A stretch of DNA of 13,204 bases from the NCBI GenBank assembly GCA_031270565.1, contig JAISXJ010000014.1, positions 1 through 13,204 of the forward strand. Direction: 5' to 3'. The stretch is from Prevotellaceae bacterium. GTDB lineage: Bacteria > Bacteroidota > Bacteroidia > Bacteroidales > Paludibacteraceae. Below, one piece after another: positions 1 through 6,692 of the stretch. The position numbers were made by a program, and so were the translations under genes. The notes under the pieces were generated by a model. That model saw nothing but the letters and a program-made list of their open reading frames with translations. It searched no databases and was not told the origin of the DNA. Each line of letters begins with the position of its first letter. Within the stretch, counting starts at the first letter, position 1.

Positions 1-7
1 TTCATAA

Positions 8-110
8 CCGCAGGTCAGCGACCTGCGGAAAACGACGCCCTCCTATCCACTGCCTGACAAGGCAGGACAGGTGGAGTGAATCACTATAAAAGTATATGTC
101 CTAACGGACA
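8..110. repeat. Cluster of short perfect hairpins
   Basis: Three inverted repeats with different stems lie close together. At 8-28 the arms are CCGCAGGTC/GACCTGCGG around the 3-base loop AGC. At 50-65 the arms are CTGCCT/AGGCAG around a 4-base loop, inside a longer imperfect pairing from TCCAC (46-50) to GTGGA (71-75). At 97-110 the arms are TGTCC/GGACA around TAAC. The geometry resembles the hairpin cluster at 2386-2646 on the other side of the lone gene at 669-2342. Such elements can be transcription terminators for a gene left of the window or REP-like mobile palindromes; the sequence does not decide between these. Confidence 0.6.
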
Positions 111-126
111 AAAACGCCTGTTTAAA

Positions 127-160
127 GCCGTTTCCTATTGATATATAAGTCGTAAACGGC
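127..160. repeat. Inverted repeat with 20-base loop
   Basis: Arms GCCGTTT (127-133) and AAACGGC (154-160) are perfect complements around a 20-base AT-rich loop. The right arm runs directly into the heptamer tandem repeat. It differs from its neighbours by its long loop. Function unknown. Confidence 0.45.
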
Positions 161-228
161 TAATAACTACACTCTAATAACTACACTCTAACCACTAAAA
201 AAAAAATTATTCACTATTCATTATTCAC
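160..228. repeat. Heptanucleotide tandem repeats (two arrays)
   Basis: Positions 160-201 read as consecutive 7-mers: CTAATAA, CTACACT, CTAATAA, CTACACT, CTAACCA, CTAAAAA. After a short A-run, 208-228 read TATTCAC, TATTCAT, TATTCAC. Related 7-mers occur at 2662-2689, 8350-8370 and 13023-13043, so this is a family rather than one microsatellite. They resemble the short tandemly repeated repetitive (STRR) heptamers known from cyanobacterial genomes. Both arrays sit just upstream of the promoter-bearing repeat at 239. Confidence 0.7.
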
Positions 229-238
229 TAAAAAGATG

Positions 239-246
239 TATCTTTG
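239..246 (+). promoter_or_regulatory. Putative promoter, -7 box TATCTTTG
   Basis: TATCTTTG matches the Bacteroidota -7 consensus TAnnTTTG and is conserved at 13047-13054. No clear -33 TTTG element is visible at the expected distance. It points toward the gene at 669, which would give a leader of about 420 bases. No other full TAnnTTTG box was found between here and that gene. Confidence 0.5.
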
Positions 247-398
247 CCCCCGTTATTGTACACATCTAAAATCAATACAAAAACGATGCTTACATCTGGG
301 GTTCTATATTCACCATTTTTTCAGTTTAGACGGTTTAACCGGCTAAAAGTAAGCTCGTTACAAAAGCCCCCCCCTGTATTCGTCTTAACTCCTTGTAT
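239..398 (+). repeat. Promoter-bearing dispersed repeat, copy 1
   Basis: This stretch aligns with 13047-13204. Over 286-398 versus 13092-13204 there are 7 differences in 113 bases; the first ~47 bases match with small indels. A shorter, diverged inverted copy is at 12858-12939. Features in order are a TAnnTTTG box, a conserved AT-rich stretch, an imperfect palindrome at 325-347 (arms around AACCGGCTAAA, one mismatch), the motif GTAAGCTCGTTAC, and a C8 run (367-374). An open frame crosses it, but most differences between the two copies change the encoded residues, so I read it as a non-coding element. The right boundary is unknown because the other copy is cut by the window end. Confidence 0.75.
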
Positions 399-488
399 TC
401 AAGGGATTAACAAAACATTAGTTTTTTTTTATTTGACGGTTTACAGCGCGAAGTTTCTTTGCGTTGCGATGCTATATACAACTGTAAC

Positions 489-569
489 GGCAATCTTCCG
501 GAATTTTCTGGAGGGTTGCCGCTCTGTTTTGCGCCCTTTGCGAAAAACCTTTGCATCCCTGACAGGGAT
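489..569 (+). promoter_or_regulatory. Structured leader upstream of the fusion gene
   Basis: GGCAATCTTCC (489-499) can pair with GGAGGGTTGCC (510-520), giving 11 pairs including two G-U wobbles, around a 10-base loop. The wobbles pair only in plus-strand RNA, which suggests a transcribed structure. A second perfect palindrome, ATCCCTG/CAGGGAT with one central base, is at 555-569. Both lie between the promoter at 239 and the gene at 669. No known riboswitch class was recognised. A role as leader or sRNA is inference. Confidence 0.35.
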
Positions 570-580
570 AAGACACTCGG

Positions 581-630
581 AGTAAACAAATGTCAGTGAT
601 AACAATAAAAAGTAAACAAATATCAGTAAT
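581..630. repeat. 30-bp-spaced direct repeat upstream of the fusion gene
   Basis: AGTAAACAAATGTCAGTGAT (581-600) recurs at 611-630 with two mismatches. The spacing of 30 bp is close to three DNA turns, which would place both on one face of the helix, as in operators bound by a dimer or tetramer. The pair ends 38 bases before the start codon at 669. No protein is known to bind it, so the operator reading is inference. Confidence 0.4.
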
Positions 631-668
631 TAGTATTAATCAGAGTCAACTTAATTCAGAAAAAGACA

Positions 669-2342
669 ATGGCACAATTAAACTATAAAACATATTCCGA
701 TCTTTTGTTAGATATTAAAAAAAATATCAATAAATTACCTTCAGGCATTGATTTGGTTGTCGGAATACCGCGTTCCGGTATGATACCCGCCTATATGATA
801 GGATTCGCGCTCAATACAAAAGTTTGTTCGTTTGACGAGTTCATTAATGATATTACTATATCAAACGGACAGCGCCCGTTAAATGAAGCCGGAAATACTA
901 TTCTGATTGTGGACGACTCGTCATGGAGCGGGGGTTCAATAAACAGGGCGAAATGCGCACTGTCAAATAAAAATATACACGGCAAGACAATATATTTCCT
1001 TGCCGTATATGTAACCCGGGAAGCACGGGACTATGTTGATTTCTGGTTTGTTACACTTCCGCTTCCGCGTATGTTTCAATGGAATTATATGAACCATGGT
1101 TATATAGAACAATCGTGTTTTGATATAGACGGCGTTTTATGCGTTGACCCGACGGAAGAAGAAAACGATGACGGCGATAAATACCGCCGTTTTATACTTA
1201 ACGCGAAACCGCTTTACATACCGCATTACAACATATACGCGCTTGTAACATCACGGCTTGAAAAATACAGAAAAGAAACGGAAGAATGGCTAAAGAAAAA
1301 TAATGTACAATACAAGCATTTGTATATGCTTGATTTAAGTTCAAAAGAAGAGCGTATAAGATTAAACGCCCACGCGAAATTCAAAGCTGAAATATACCGG
1401 CGGCTCGACGATACGGTATTGTTTTATGAAAGTAATTTATCGCAGGCACATGAAATCGCGAAAATAACGCAAAAGGCAGTTTTTTGTGTTGAAACCGATG
1501 AATTAATAAAAAATTATAGAAATTTTTCATGGCATGGATCAAAAGAACGAAAAACAAAAAAGATTATTAAAAAGATATTAAGAAAGATTATCAAAAAGAT
1601 ATTAAGGATGGTAATATTCAAAAAGTCATGGAGGATAAAAATCAGGGAAATAATAAAACGGTTTGTAATCCGGCAGTCAAATAAAAAAAATATAGAAATC
1701 CGTTGCCGATATAAATGGCTTGGTACTACTTACGGCGGTTTTGATGTATGTCTTGATGCCTTGGACGTAAAGAAAAAACAGGAAATAATAGTCTATTCCG
1801 CCGGAGTCGGCTGTGATATATCGTTTGATATGGAACTTATGAAACGATATGAGAATATCAAAATACTGGCATTTGATCCAACGCCTATATCGCTTGAATG
1901 GATAAAAAAACAACGGATTCCTCCGAATTACCGGTTTTATCCTGTCGGTATTAGCGACAAAGAGGGGAAGGAGAAAATGTATTTGCCTGAAAGTCACGGA
2001 GTAAGTTTTACTGTACATGACTGGGATGTATCAAACAAAGATACGGTAGAAGTCAAAATGGAAACGATAGGAGGAATAATGCAAAAAAACGGACACGAAT
2101 TTGTTGATATTTTGAAACTCGATATAGAAGGAAGCGAATTTTCTGTTTTAAGGACAATAGATTTCAAAAGTCAGTTTTTCGGGCAAATACTCGTTGAATT
2201 TCATGACCGGTTTATTGAGGACGGGGAAAAAGAATTGAAAAGGACAATAAATATATTAAGGGAAAACGGCTATTATTGTTTTGCCTGTTCACCGTTCCAT
2301 GAATATAGTTTTATAAATGTGAGGCATATAAGAAATAAATAA
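669..2342 (+). CDS. Phosphoribosyltransferase-HAD-FkbM methyltransferase fusion protein
   Basis: Three domains are visible in 557 residues. Residues ~1-145 look like a type I phosphoribosyltransferase, with the PRPP-binding signature ILIVDDSSWSGGS at 78-90. Residues ~148-282 look like a HAD phosphatase, with nucleophile motif DIDG at 152-155, a motif II-type serine/threonine at 194-195 and a possible catalytic lysine near 237. Residues ~345-557 form an FkbM-type SAM methyltransferase, with VYSAGVGCDISFD (375-387), FDPTP (402-406) and LKLDIEGSE (482-490). A very basic linker (291-345) contains two copies of KIIKKILR. FkbM enzymes O-methylate sugars and lipids. Some bacterial ribofuranosyltransferases pair a PRPP-using transferase with a HAD phosphatase, so glycan ribosylation, dephosphorylation and methylation is a plausible but unproven role. 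No signal peptide is seen. The gene stands alone and is visibly richer in AAA and ATA codons than its neighbours, suggesting transfer. The ATG start has only a weak ribosome site. Confidence 0.85.
   Translation: MAQLNYKTYSDLLLDIKKNINKLPSGIDLVVGIPRSGMIPAYMIGFALNTKVCSFDEFINDITISNGQRPLNEAGNTILIVDDSSWSGGSINRAKCALSNKNIHGKTIYFLAVYVTREARDYVDFWFVTLPLPRMFQWNYMNHGYIEQSCFDIDGVLCVDPTEEENDDGDKYRRFILNAKPLYIPHYNIYALVTSRLEKYRKETEEWLKKNNVQYKHLYMLDLSSKEERIRLNAHAKFKAEIYRRLDDTVLFYESNLSQAHEIAKITQKAVFCVETDELIKNYRNFSWHGSKERKTKKIIKKILRKIIKKILRMVIFKKSWRIKIREIIKRFVIRQSNKKNIEIRCRYKWLGTTYGGFDVCLDALDVKKKQEIIVYSAGVGCDISFDMELMKRYENIKILAFDPTPISLEWIKKQRIPPNYRFYPVGISDKEGKEKMYLPESHGVSFTVHDWDVSNKDTVEVKMETIGGIMQKNGHEFVDILKLDIEGSEFSVLRTIDFKSQFFGQILVEFHDRFIEDGEKELKRTINILRENGYYCFACSPFHEYSFINVRHIRNK
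1559..1606 (+). repeat. In-frame 24-bp tandem duplication
   Basis: Two 24-base units (1559-1582 and 1583-1606) differ at one base and encode KIIKKILR twice in the linker between the HAD and methyltransferase domains. The period is a multiple of three, so unit loss or gain would keep the frame and change only linker length. Confidence 0.75.
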
Positions 2343-2385
2343 TGTGTAAAGCGAGCGCTTCGTCTAACTGGCCTGTTTACGCTTC

Positions 2386-2401
2386 GCCGCCGGTAGGCGG
2401 C
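2386..2401 (+). terminator. Possible terminator after the fusion gene
   Basis: GCCGCC (2386-2391) and GGCGGC (2396-2401) form a 6-bp GC-only stem around GGTA, followed by TCTGTTTTCG. It lies 44 bases after the stop codon. The T-run is interrupted, so it is only a moderate intrinsic terminator. It is also the first member of the hairpin cluster that follows. Confidence 0.45.
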
Positions 2402-2464
2402 TCTGTTTTCGTCATGGTTTCTGGATTTGACGTTTCGGATATTTCTTTGGTTGACAACTTGCTC

Positions 2465-2646
2465 TACCCCTCGTTTGTAACGAGGGGTAAATGGTAATCT
2501 CGTTTGTAACGAGACAGGTCGTTAAAAACGACCAACCAATAACTCCTCGTCAGAGACGAGGAGTAGTAGAAGTTCTGCCTTGCAGGCAGATTCGTGTATT
2601 GGCTACGCCGAACGTTGTTTTGTGGCTAAATTCCTCTCCTAAGAGG
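2465..2646. repeat. Cluster of six perfect hairpins, most with 3-base loops
   Basis: Stems in order: TACCCCTCGTT (11 bp, loop TGT) at 2465-2489; TCTCGTT (7 bp, TGT) at 2498-2514; GGTCGTT (7 bp, AAA) at 2517-2533; ACTCCTCGTC (10 bp, AGA) at 2542-2564; TCTGCCT (7 bp, TGC) at 2574-2590; and CCTCT (5 bp, loop CCTA) at 2633-2646. All stems are perfect but differ in sequence, and several share loop-proximal CGTT/AACG or CGTC/GACG. They lie between two convergent genes. They could act as bidirectional terminators or be REP-like elements moved by an IS200-family (RAYT) transposase encoded elsewhere. Neither is proven here. Confidence 0.75.
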
Positions 2647-2661
2647 TCGTTAAGGGGACAA

Positions 2662-2689
2662 ACTGATAACTGATAACTGACCACTGATT
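2662..2689. repeat. Heptamer tandem repeat abutting the relA stop codon
   Basis: Four consecutive 7-mers, ACTGATA, ACTGATA, ACTGACC and ACTGATT, end one base before the stop codon of the minus-strand gene (TAG at 2690-2692). Because 7 is not a multiple of 3, repeated units present their stop triplets in successive reading frames. Confidence 0.75.
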
Positions 2690-4846
2690 CTAACCCTTAA
2701 TCACCGTTTTAACACCTTTGATAGACTTTATTTTTTTGATTAGCTGTTCTATCTGATGTATCTGAGAGGCTATGACCGTAATGTTTCCTTCAAACAAGCC
2801 GTCGTGCGAATTGACCGTAATGGAGCGCATCGTGATGGCGCGTTCCCTGTTTATCAGCGACGTGATGTTGGTAACAATGCTTATGTCATCCCGCCCGACA
2901 ATGTGCAGATTAGCCGTTGTATGCGCCTTTTCAGCCTCTCCCAGCCACTGCGCCCTGACCACCCGATAGGGAAACCGCTCTCTCATCTGTTGCGCATTGG
3001 GACAGTCTTCACGATGAATCTTGATGCCCCTGCTGATGGTAACAAAACCGAATACCGCATCGCCAAAGATAGGATTGCAGCATTGTGCAAAGGAGTAATT
3101 AATGTCTTTCAGATGCCGGTCAATCACCAGCGCGTCGTCCTGCGAGGTGATTTTTTGCAGGTTGGTTTCCGGCGCATAGCCGTCAGCCGAGCGCGAAACG
3201 CCGCTTTCGACAGATTCCTTATCGGGACTGAGCGCTTCGTGCAGCAGTTGCAGATTGATTTTGTCGTGCATAACAGCCTGATAGAAATCAGAGAGCGACT
3301 TGTATCCTAACCGTTTCGATTCCCTGGTAATATCCGCCTCCTGACAGTCGAGTTTCCAGTTTCTTAAACGACGTTGCAGGATTTCCCGTCCGTTTTCAGC
3401 GTCTTTGTATTCAATATCCTTGAGCGATTGCCGGATTTTTGTTCTGGCGCGTGCCGTTACCACCCATTTGAGCCAGCCGGTGTTTGGACGCTGACTTGTT
3501 GCCGTCTGCACCGAAACCTGGTCGCCGTTCTTGAGGACATATTTAAGCGTTACATGCCGGTTGTTCACAATACCACCCACGCAATGATTGCCAATATCGG
3601 TGTGAATGTTATAGGCAAAGTCCAACAGCGTAGCGCCCTTTTGAAGACGGAACAAATCGCCTTTAGGGGTAAAGATGAACACATCATCGTCGTAGAGTTG
3701 CAGTTTAAATTCGTTGATAACCTCCGCGTCGTTGGCGTCATTATGTTCGAGCATATTGCGGATGTTTTTCAACCATTCGTCGGTTTTGTCGGAATCGCTT
3801 TTAATGCCTTTGTATTTCCAGTGTGCCGCCAAACCTTTCTCTGCGATTTCGTTCATACGAGTTGTGCGGATTTGCACCTCTACCCATTTCCCCTGAGGTC
3901 CCATTACCGTAATGTGCAGCGATTCATATCCGTTGAGTTTGGGTATGGAAATCCAGTCGCGCAGTCGGTTGGTGTTTGGCGTGTACATATCGGCAACGAT
4001 GGAGAATGCTTGCCAGCAAGCGGCTTTTTCCTTTTCCGGAGGCACGTCAAGGATGATGCGAATGGCAAAGAGGTCATAAATCTTTTCAAAAGGGACGTTT
4101 TGCTTTTGCATTTTGTTCCAAATCGAATGAATAGACTTGGTGCGCCCCTTGATGTCAAAAGAAAGTTGTTCGCGTTGCAGACGCTCCTTGACAGGCGTTA
4201 TAAATTCGGCGATGTACTGTTCGCGTGCGGCTTTTGTTTCACGTAACTTTTCGGCAATCTCTTTATATGCCTTGTTTGCCGTGAACTTGAGCGCCATGTC
4301 TTCCATTTCGGTTTTAATGGCATAAAGCCCCATACGGTGCGCCAGTGGCGCATAGAGGAATATTACTTCCCGTGCAATCCGTTCCTGACTATCGGGAGAA
4401 AAGGTGTTGAGTGTGCGCATAATGTAGAGCCTCTCTACAATCATAATCAGGATTACCCGCACATCCGACGCCAGCGAGATAAGCAGCATACGGAAGTTTT
4501 CGGTCTCTACGGCGACGTTCTTTTCGTAGAGTTGACAGGCTTTCTGCAAGCCTTCAACAATCTGCAAATGCGACTTGCCATAACACTCGCCGATTGTTTC
4601 GAGAGTCAGGCTGCCTGTCTGCAACAGTTCATAGAGCAGTGTCGCCGTTATGGAAGTTGTGCCGAGTGATGCTTCGTGGCGCACCAGAATAGCTGTCTGC
4701 ACGGCTTTGTGCATACGTTCGGGCGACAGTTTCCCCGTAGCGGCGGCAGCGCGGATATGCGCCAGCAAACGCTGCCGCTCTTCCACGGTGTAGAGGCTGC
4801 CGAGTTGTTGAACAGCCTGATAATAGATACGCTGAACTTCTGTCAT
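2690..4846 (-). CDS. relA: RelA/SpoT-family (p)ppGpp synthetase, hydrolase site degenerate
   Basis: A long RelA/SpoT homologue of 718 residues. It makes the alarmone (p)ppGpp from ATP and GTP/GDP in the stringent response and acts in the cytoplasm, usually with the ribosome. Domain order: degenerate HD domain (~20-170), synthetase (~230-346, with GRTKSIHSIWNKMQ near 234-247 and NGYESLHITV near 305-314), TGS (~388-449), zinc-finger/conserved-cysteine region (C589, C590, H611, C615) and C-terminal ACT (~645-718). The HD hydrolase motif that usually reads HDxxEDT is replaced around 70-77 by LLYELLQT, and the usual RLHNMRT reads RLYIMRT (139-145), so hydrolysis is probably lost. The synthetase loop is RLRD (294-297), closer to the RxKD of bifunctional enzymes than to the ExDD of E. 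coli RelA. It starts 30 bases after the M6 protease gene and may be cotranscribed with it. Confidence 0.92.
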   Translation of the reverse strand: MTEVQRIYYQAVQQLGSLYTVEERQRLLAHIRAAAATGKLSPERMHKAVQTAILVRHEASLGTTSITATLLYELLQTGSLTLETIGECYGKSHLQIVEGLQKACQLYEKNVAVETENFRMLLISLASDVRVILIMIVERLYIMRTLNTFSPDSQERIAREVIFLYAPLAHRMGLYAIKTEMEDMALKFTANKAYKEIAEKLRETKAAREQYIAEFITPVKERLQREQLSFDIKGRTKSIHSIWNKMQKQNVPFEKIYDLFAIRIILDVPPEKEKAACWQAFSIVADMYTPNTNRLRDWISIPKLNGYESLHITVMGPQGKWVEVQIRTTRMNEIAEKGLAAHWKYKGIKSDSDKTDEWLKNIRNMLEHNDANDAEVINEFKLQLYDDDVFIFTPKGDLFRLQKGATLLDFAYNIHTDIGNHCVGGIVNNRHVTLKYVLKNGDQVSVQTATSQRPNTGWLKWVVTARARTKIRQSLKDIEYKDAENGREILQRRLRNWKLDCQEADITRESKRLGYKSLSDFYQAVMHDKINLQLLHEALSPDKESVESGVSRSADGYAPETNLQKITSQDDALVIDRHLKDINYSFAQCCNPIFGDAVFGFVTISRGIKIHREDCPNAQQMRERFPYRVVRAQWLGEAEKAHTTANLHIVGRDDISIVTNITSLINRERAITMRSITVNSHDGLFEGNITVIASQIHQIEQLIKKIKSIKGVKTVIKG

Positions 4847-4876
4847 AGTGGGGAAATGGCTTGGTTGATTAGCGCC

Positions 4877-6658
4877 TCAATATTTCAGCGCCTTGCGAAT
4901 ATATGTTTTTTCGGATAACAGGTCTTTTATTCTGATTAGATACAGTCCGCACGTAAAAGAGGATGTGGGAAGTTCCAGTGGCGAGGTAGTGCGGTAATGT
5001 GCGACGATTTGCCCCCGTGCATCGGATAGCGTTATGTCGTAGTCGCCTTCGGGAACAATCACTCGCCAGACATCGTCAAGAGAAATGACATATATCATCT
5101 GTTCCTGTGACCCGGGTGTAACATAGTTCATAAAGTTGAAAACGATTGTCTCCGACTCCTCCGTAATATGGCTAAGCGGCTTGAGATAATCAATGCCTGA
5201 ACGCGACACAGGGTCAAACATATCCATCCCTGTTGTACCCGGAAACGGGTCGCCGGCAAGCGAGGACGACGTGAGCGAGGCAAATCCGTCGGCGTGTATT
5301 ATAACAACGCCCATAGCTTCCTTATCATTGTTTACCAGGTTGTTTACCCAGTTGGAGGCATCGTAGTTTATGCGGGAGACAAGCATGCCATGTCCGGGCA
5401 GATAGCTATCCCAGCCGGTATTCTGTCTGTTTTCCAGCAAAAAAAACTCGGTGGATTCGGGCGACTTTCCATTAAGATTGTGCTTGCCGTCCTGCGAAAT
5501 AAGGAATGTCTTACGTTCTGTCGAAAGTGGCGGCAGGGTATAGATGTTCGGCGTTGTGAGTTCAACAGGCGTAAGCCAACCCATAAAGAAGCGCTCGTAA
5601 GCGGAATAGGCGGCAGGTGTGCGACCGTTGTTAAGATAACAGCCCTGATCCATAATATCCCAGCTTCCCAACACACTGCCACCCTCTGCGGTATTATACA
5701 AATCGGGAAAGCCCAGCACGTGCGTAAACTCGTGGCAAAATATGCCTATTCCGTCCATTGTCGTTCCCTGATAGCCGGCAAGTTCCGAAGAACAGGCATA
5801 ATCAAATACTTCCACGCCGTCATAAACGGGTGAATTGCGCACTGTCCAGCGGTGAGGCCAGATGGTATTTTCTTCGCCGCCGGCGGCTTCGCTGTATCCC
5901 GCATAAAAGACAAAGACACAATCGACATAACCATCGCCGTTTTCGTCGTACTGTGAAAAATCAATATCCCCGTCAGCTGCCGTACAGGCGTCAACAATCA
6001 TCCGGTCGGGACGCATGTCCGACCCTCGACCACTGTTTGCTCCGTAATAGGACATCTGTCTGGAAAGTGTGTAAGGACCATACACGTCGAATTTCGGCTG
6101 AAACTGACCATCCGACATTTCAATAAAGAAATCGCGTGCAGACCCCGTAGCGTCAAAATCGCTGTATGCGGGTTGATTGAGTTGGCTGTCGAACTGCTGC
6201 CTTGCTTCAGGCGTAACAAAACCGACATCAGAAAAATTGACCAGAATCACCAGCCCGTGATACTCAGCCTGAGAAGGAGCGCGACGGGTTTTGATAGCAG
6301 GCAAATGATGCGGGCGGGGAGAAGCTATTTGCAGAAGCCGTATATCTTCGAGCGTGGAGGCTTGCTGTTGCCACGGCGAATGAGCGAGGCTGTCGGAGTG
6401 TTGCGTAACGGGCGTATTTAGTGTGCGCACAGTCCCGTCGGCAGACATCACGGCATAACGATAGACGCCATTCGTATCCTGCTCTACAAGATAACCGTTA
6501 ACGGTTGTTGTAAAGGAGAAATGCTCATCGCCATACCGTTGGAGCGTGATAGACGTTCCGTCGGGTTGAACTGCTGTAAACGGGTATGGCGAAGCCGGTA
6601 CGGCAAATGTTGCCATTGTCGTCAGTATGATACAGAGTAACAGAATCGATTTTTTCAT
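4877..6658 (-). CDS. Secreted M6-family metalloprotease with probable T9SS sorting domain
   Basis: The 593-residue protein begins with a signal peptide (MKKSILLLCIILTTMATFA, cleavage probably near residue 19-22). A pro-region follows, then an M6 (immune inhibitor A-like) peptidase domain from about 130. The zinc site is HEFTHVLGFPD at 309-319: H309 and H313 bind zinc, E310 is catalytic and D319 is the likely third ligand. GSWDIMD at 331-337 is the usual downstream M6 motif. A calcium-loop-like DENGDGYVD lies at 238-246. The last ~75 residues resemble a type A Por secretion sorting domain (SDARGQIV, then GLYLIRI, then a basic end), so the enzyme is probably exported by T9SS and either released or anchored outside. 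Its gene lies 34 bases after rmuC and 30 before relA on the same strand. No separate promoter is seen. Substrate unknown. Confidence 0.9.
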   Translation of the reverse strand: MKKSILLLCIILTTMATFAVPASPYPFTAVQPDGTSITLQRYGDEHFSFTTTVNGYLVEQDTNGVYRYAVMSADGTVRTLNTPVTQHSDSLAHSPWQQQASTLEDIRLLQIASPRPHHLPAIKTRRAPSQAEYHGLVILVNFSDVGFVTPEARQQFDSQLNQPAYSDFDATGSARDFFIEMSDGQFQPKFDVYGPYTLSRQMSYYGANSGRGSDMRPDRMIVDACTAADGDIDFSQYDENGDGYVDCVFVFYAGYSEAAGGEENTIWPHRWTVRNSPVYDGVEVFDYACSSELAGYQGTTMDGIGIFCHEFTHVLGFPDLYNTAEGGSVLGSWDIMDQGCYLNNGRTPAAYSAYERFFMGWLTPVELTTPNIYTLPPLSTERKTFLISQDGKHNLNGKSPESTEFFLLENRQNTGWDSYLPGHGMLVSRINYDASNWVNNLVNNDKEAMGVVIIHADGFASLTSSSLAGDPFPGTTGMDMFDPVSRSGIDYLKPLSHITEESETIVFNFMNYVTPGSQEQMIYVISLDDVWRVIVPEGDYDITLSDARGQIVAHYRTTSPLELPTSSFTCGLYLIRIKDLLSEKTYIRKALKY

Positions 6659-6692
6659 ATAAAAAAATGGTTATTAATCGGAGACAACGCAT

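Noticed and set aside
367..374. Phase variation by slippage in the C8 run (C9 at 13173-13181)
   Set aside because: The aligned copies keep equal length here: the eight C plus T of one match the nine C of the other, so the difference is a substitution, and no credible reading frame depends on it.
244..585. Open frame of 113 codons on the plus strand
   Set aside because: It starts inside the promoter box, spans the dispersed repeat and hairpins, and its repeat-derived part changes residues at most differences between copies. No family recognised.
2465..2646. Possible CRISPR array
   Set aside because: The palindromes have different sequences and no constant repeat or regular spacer length, and no cas genes are present.
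2491..2673. Open frame of 60 codons on the plus strand
   Set aside because: It is a translation of the hairpin cluster; the apparent protein merely reflects the palindromes.
3374..4246. Long plus-strand open frames (also 2756-3310) opposite the RelA gene
   Set aside because: They lie wholly antisense to a gene with clear domain motifs and show no recognisable protein features.
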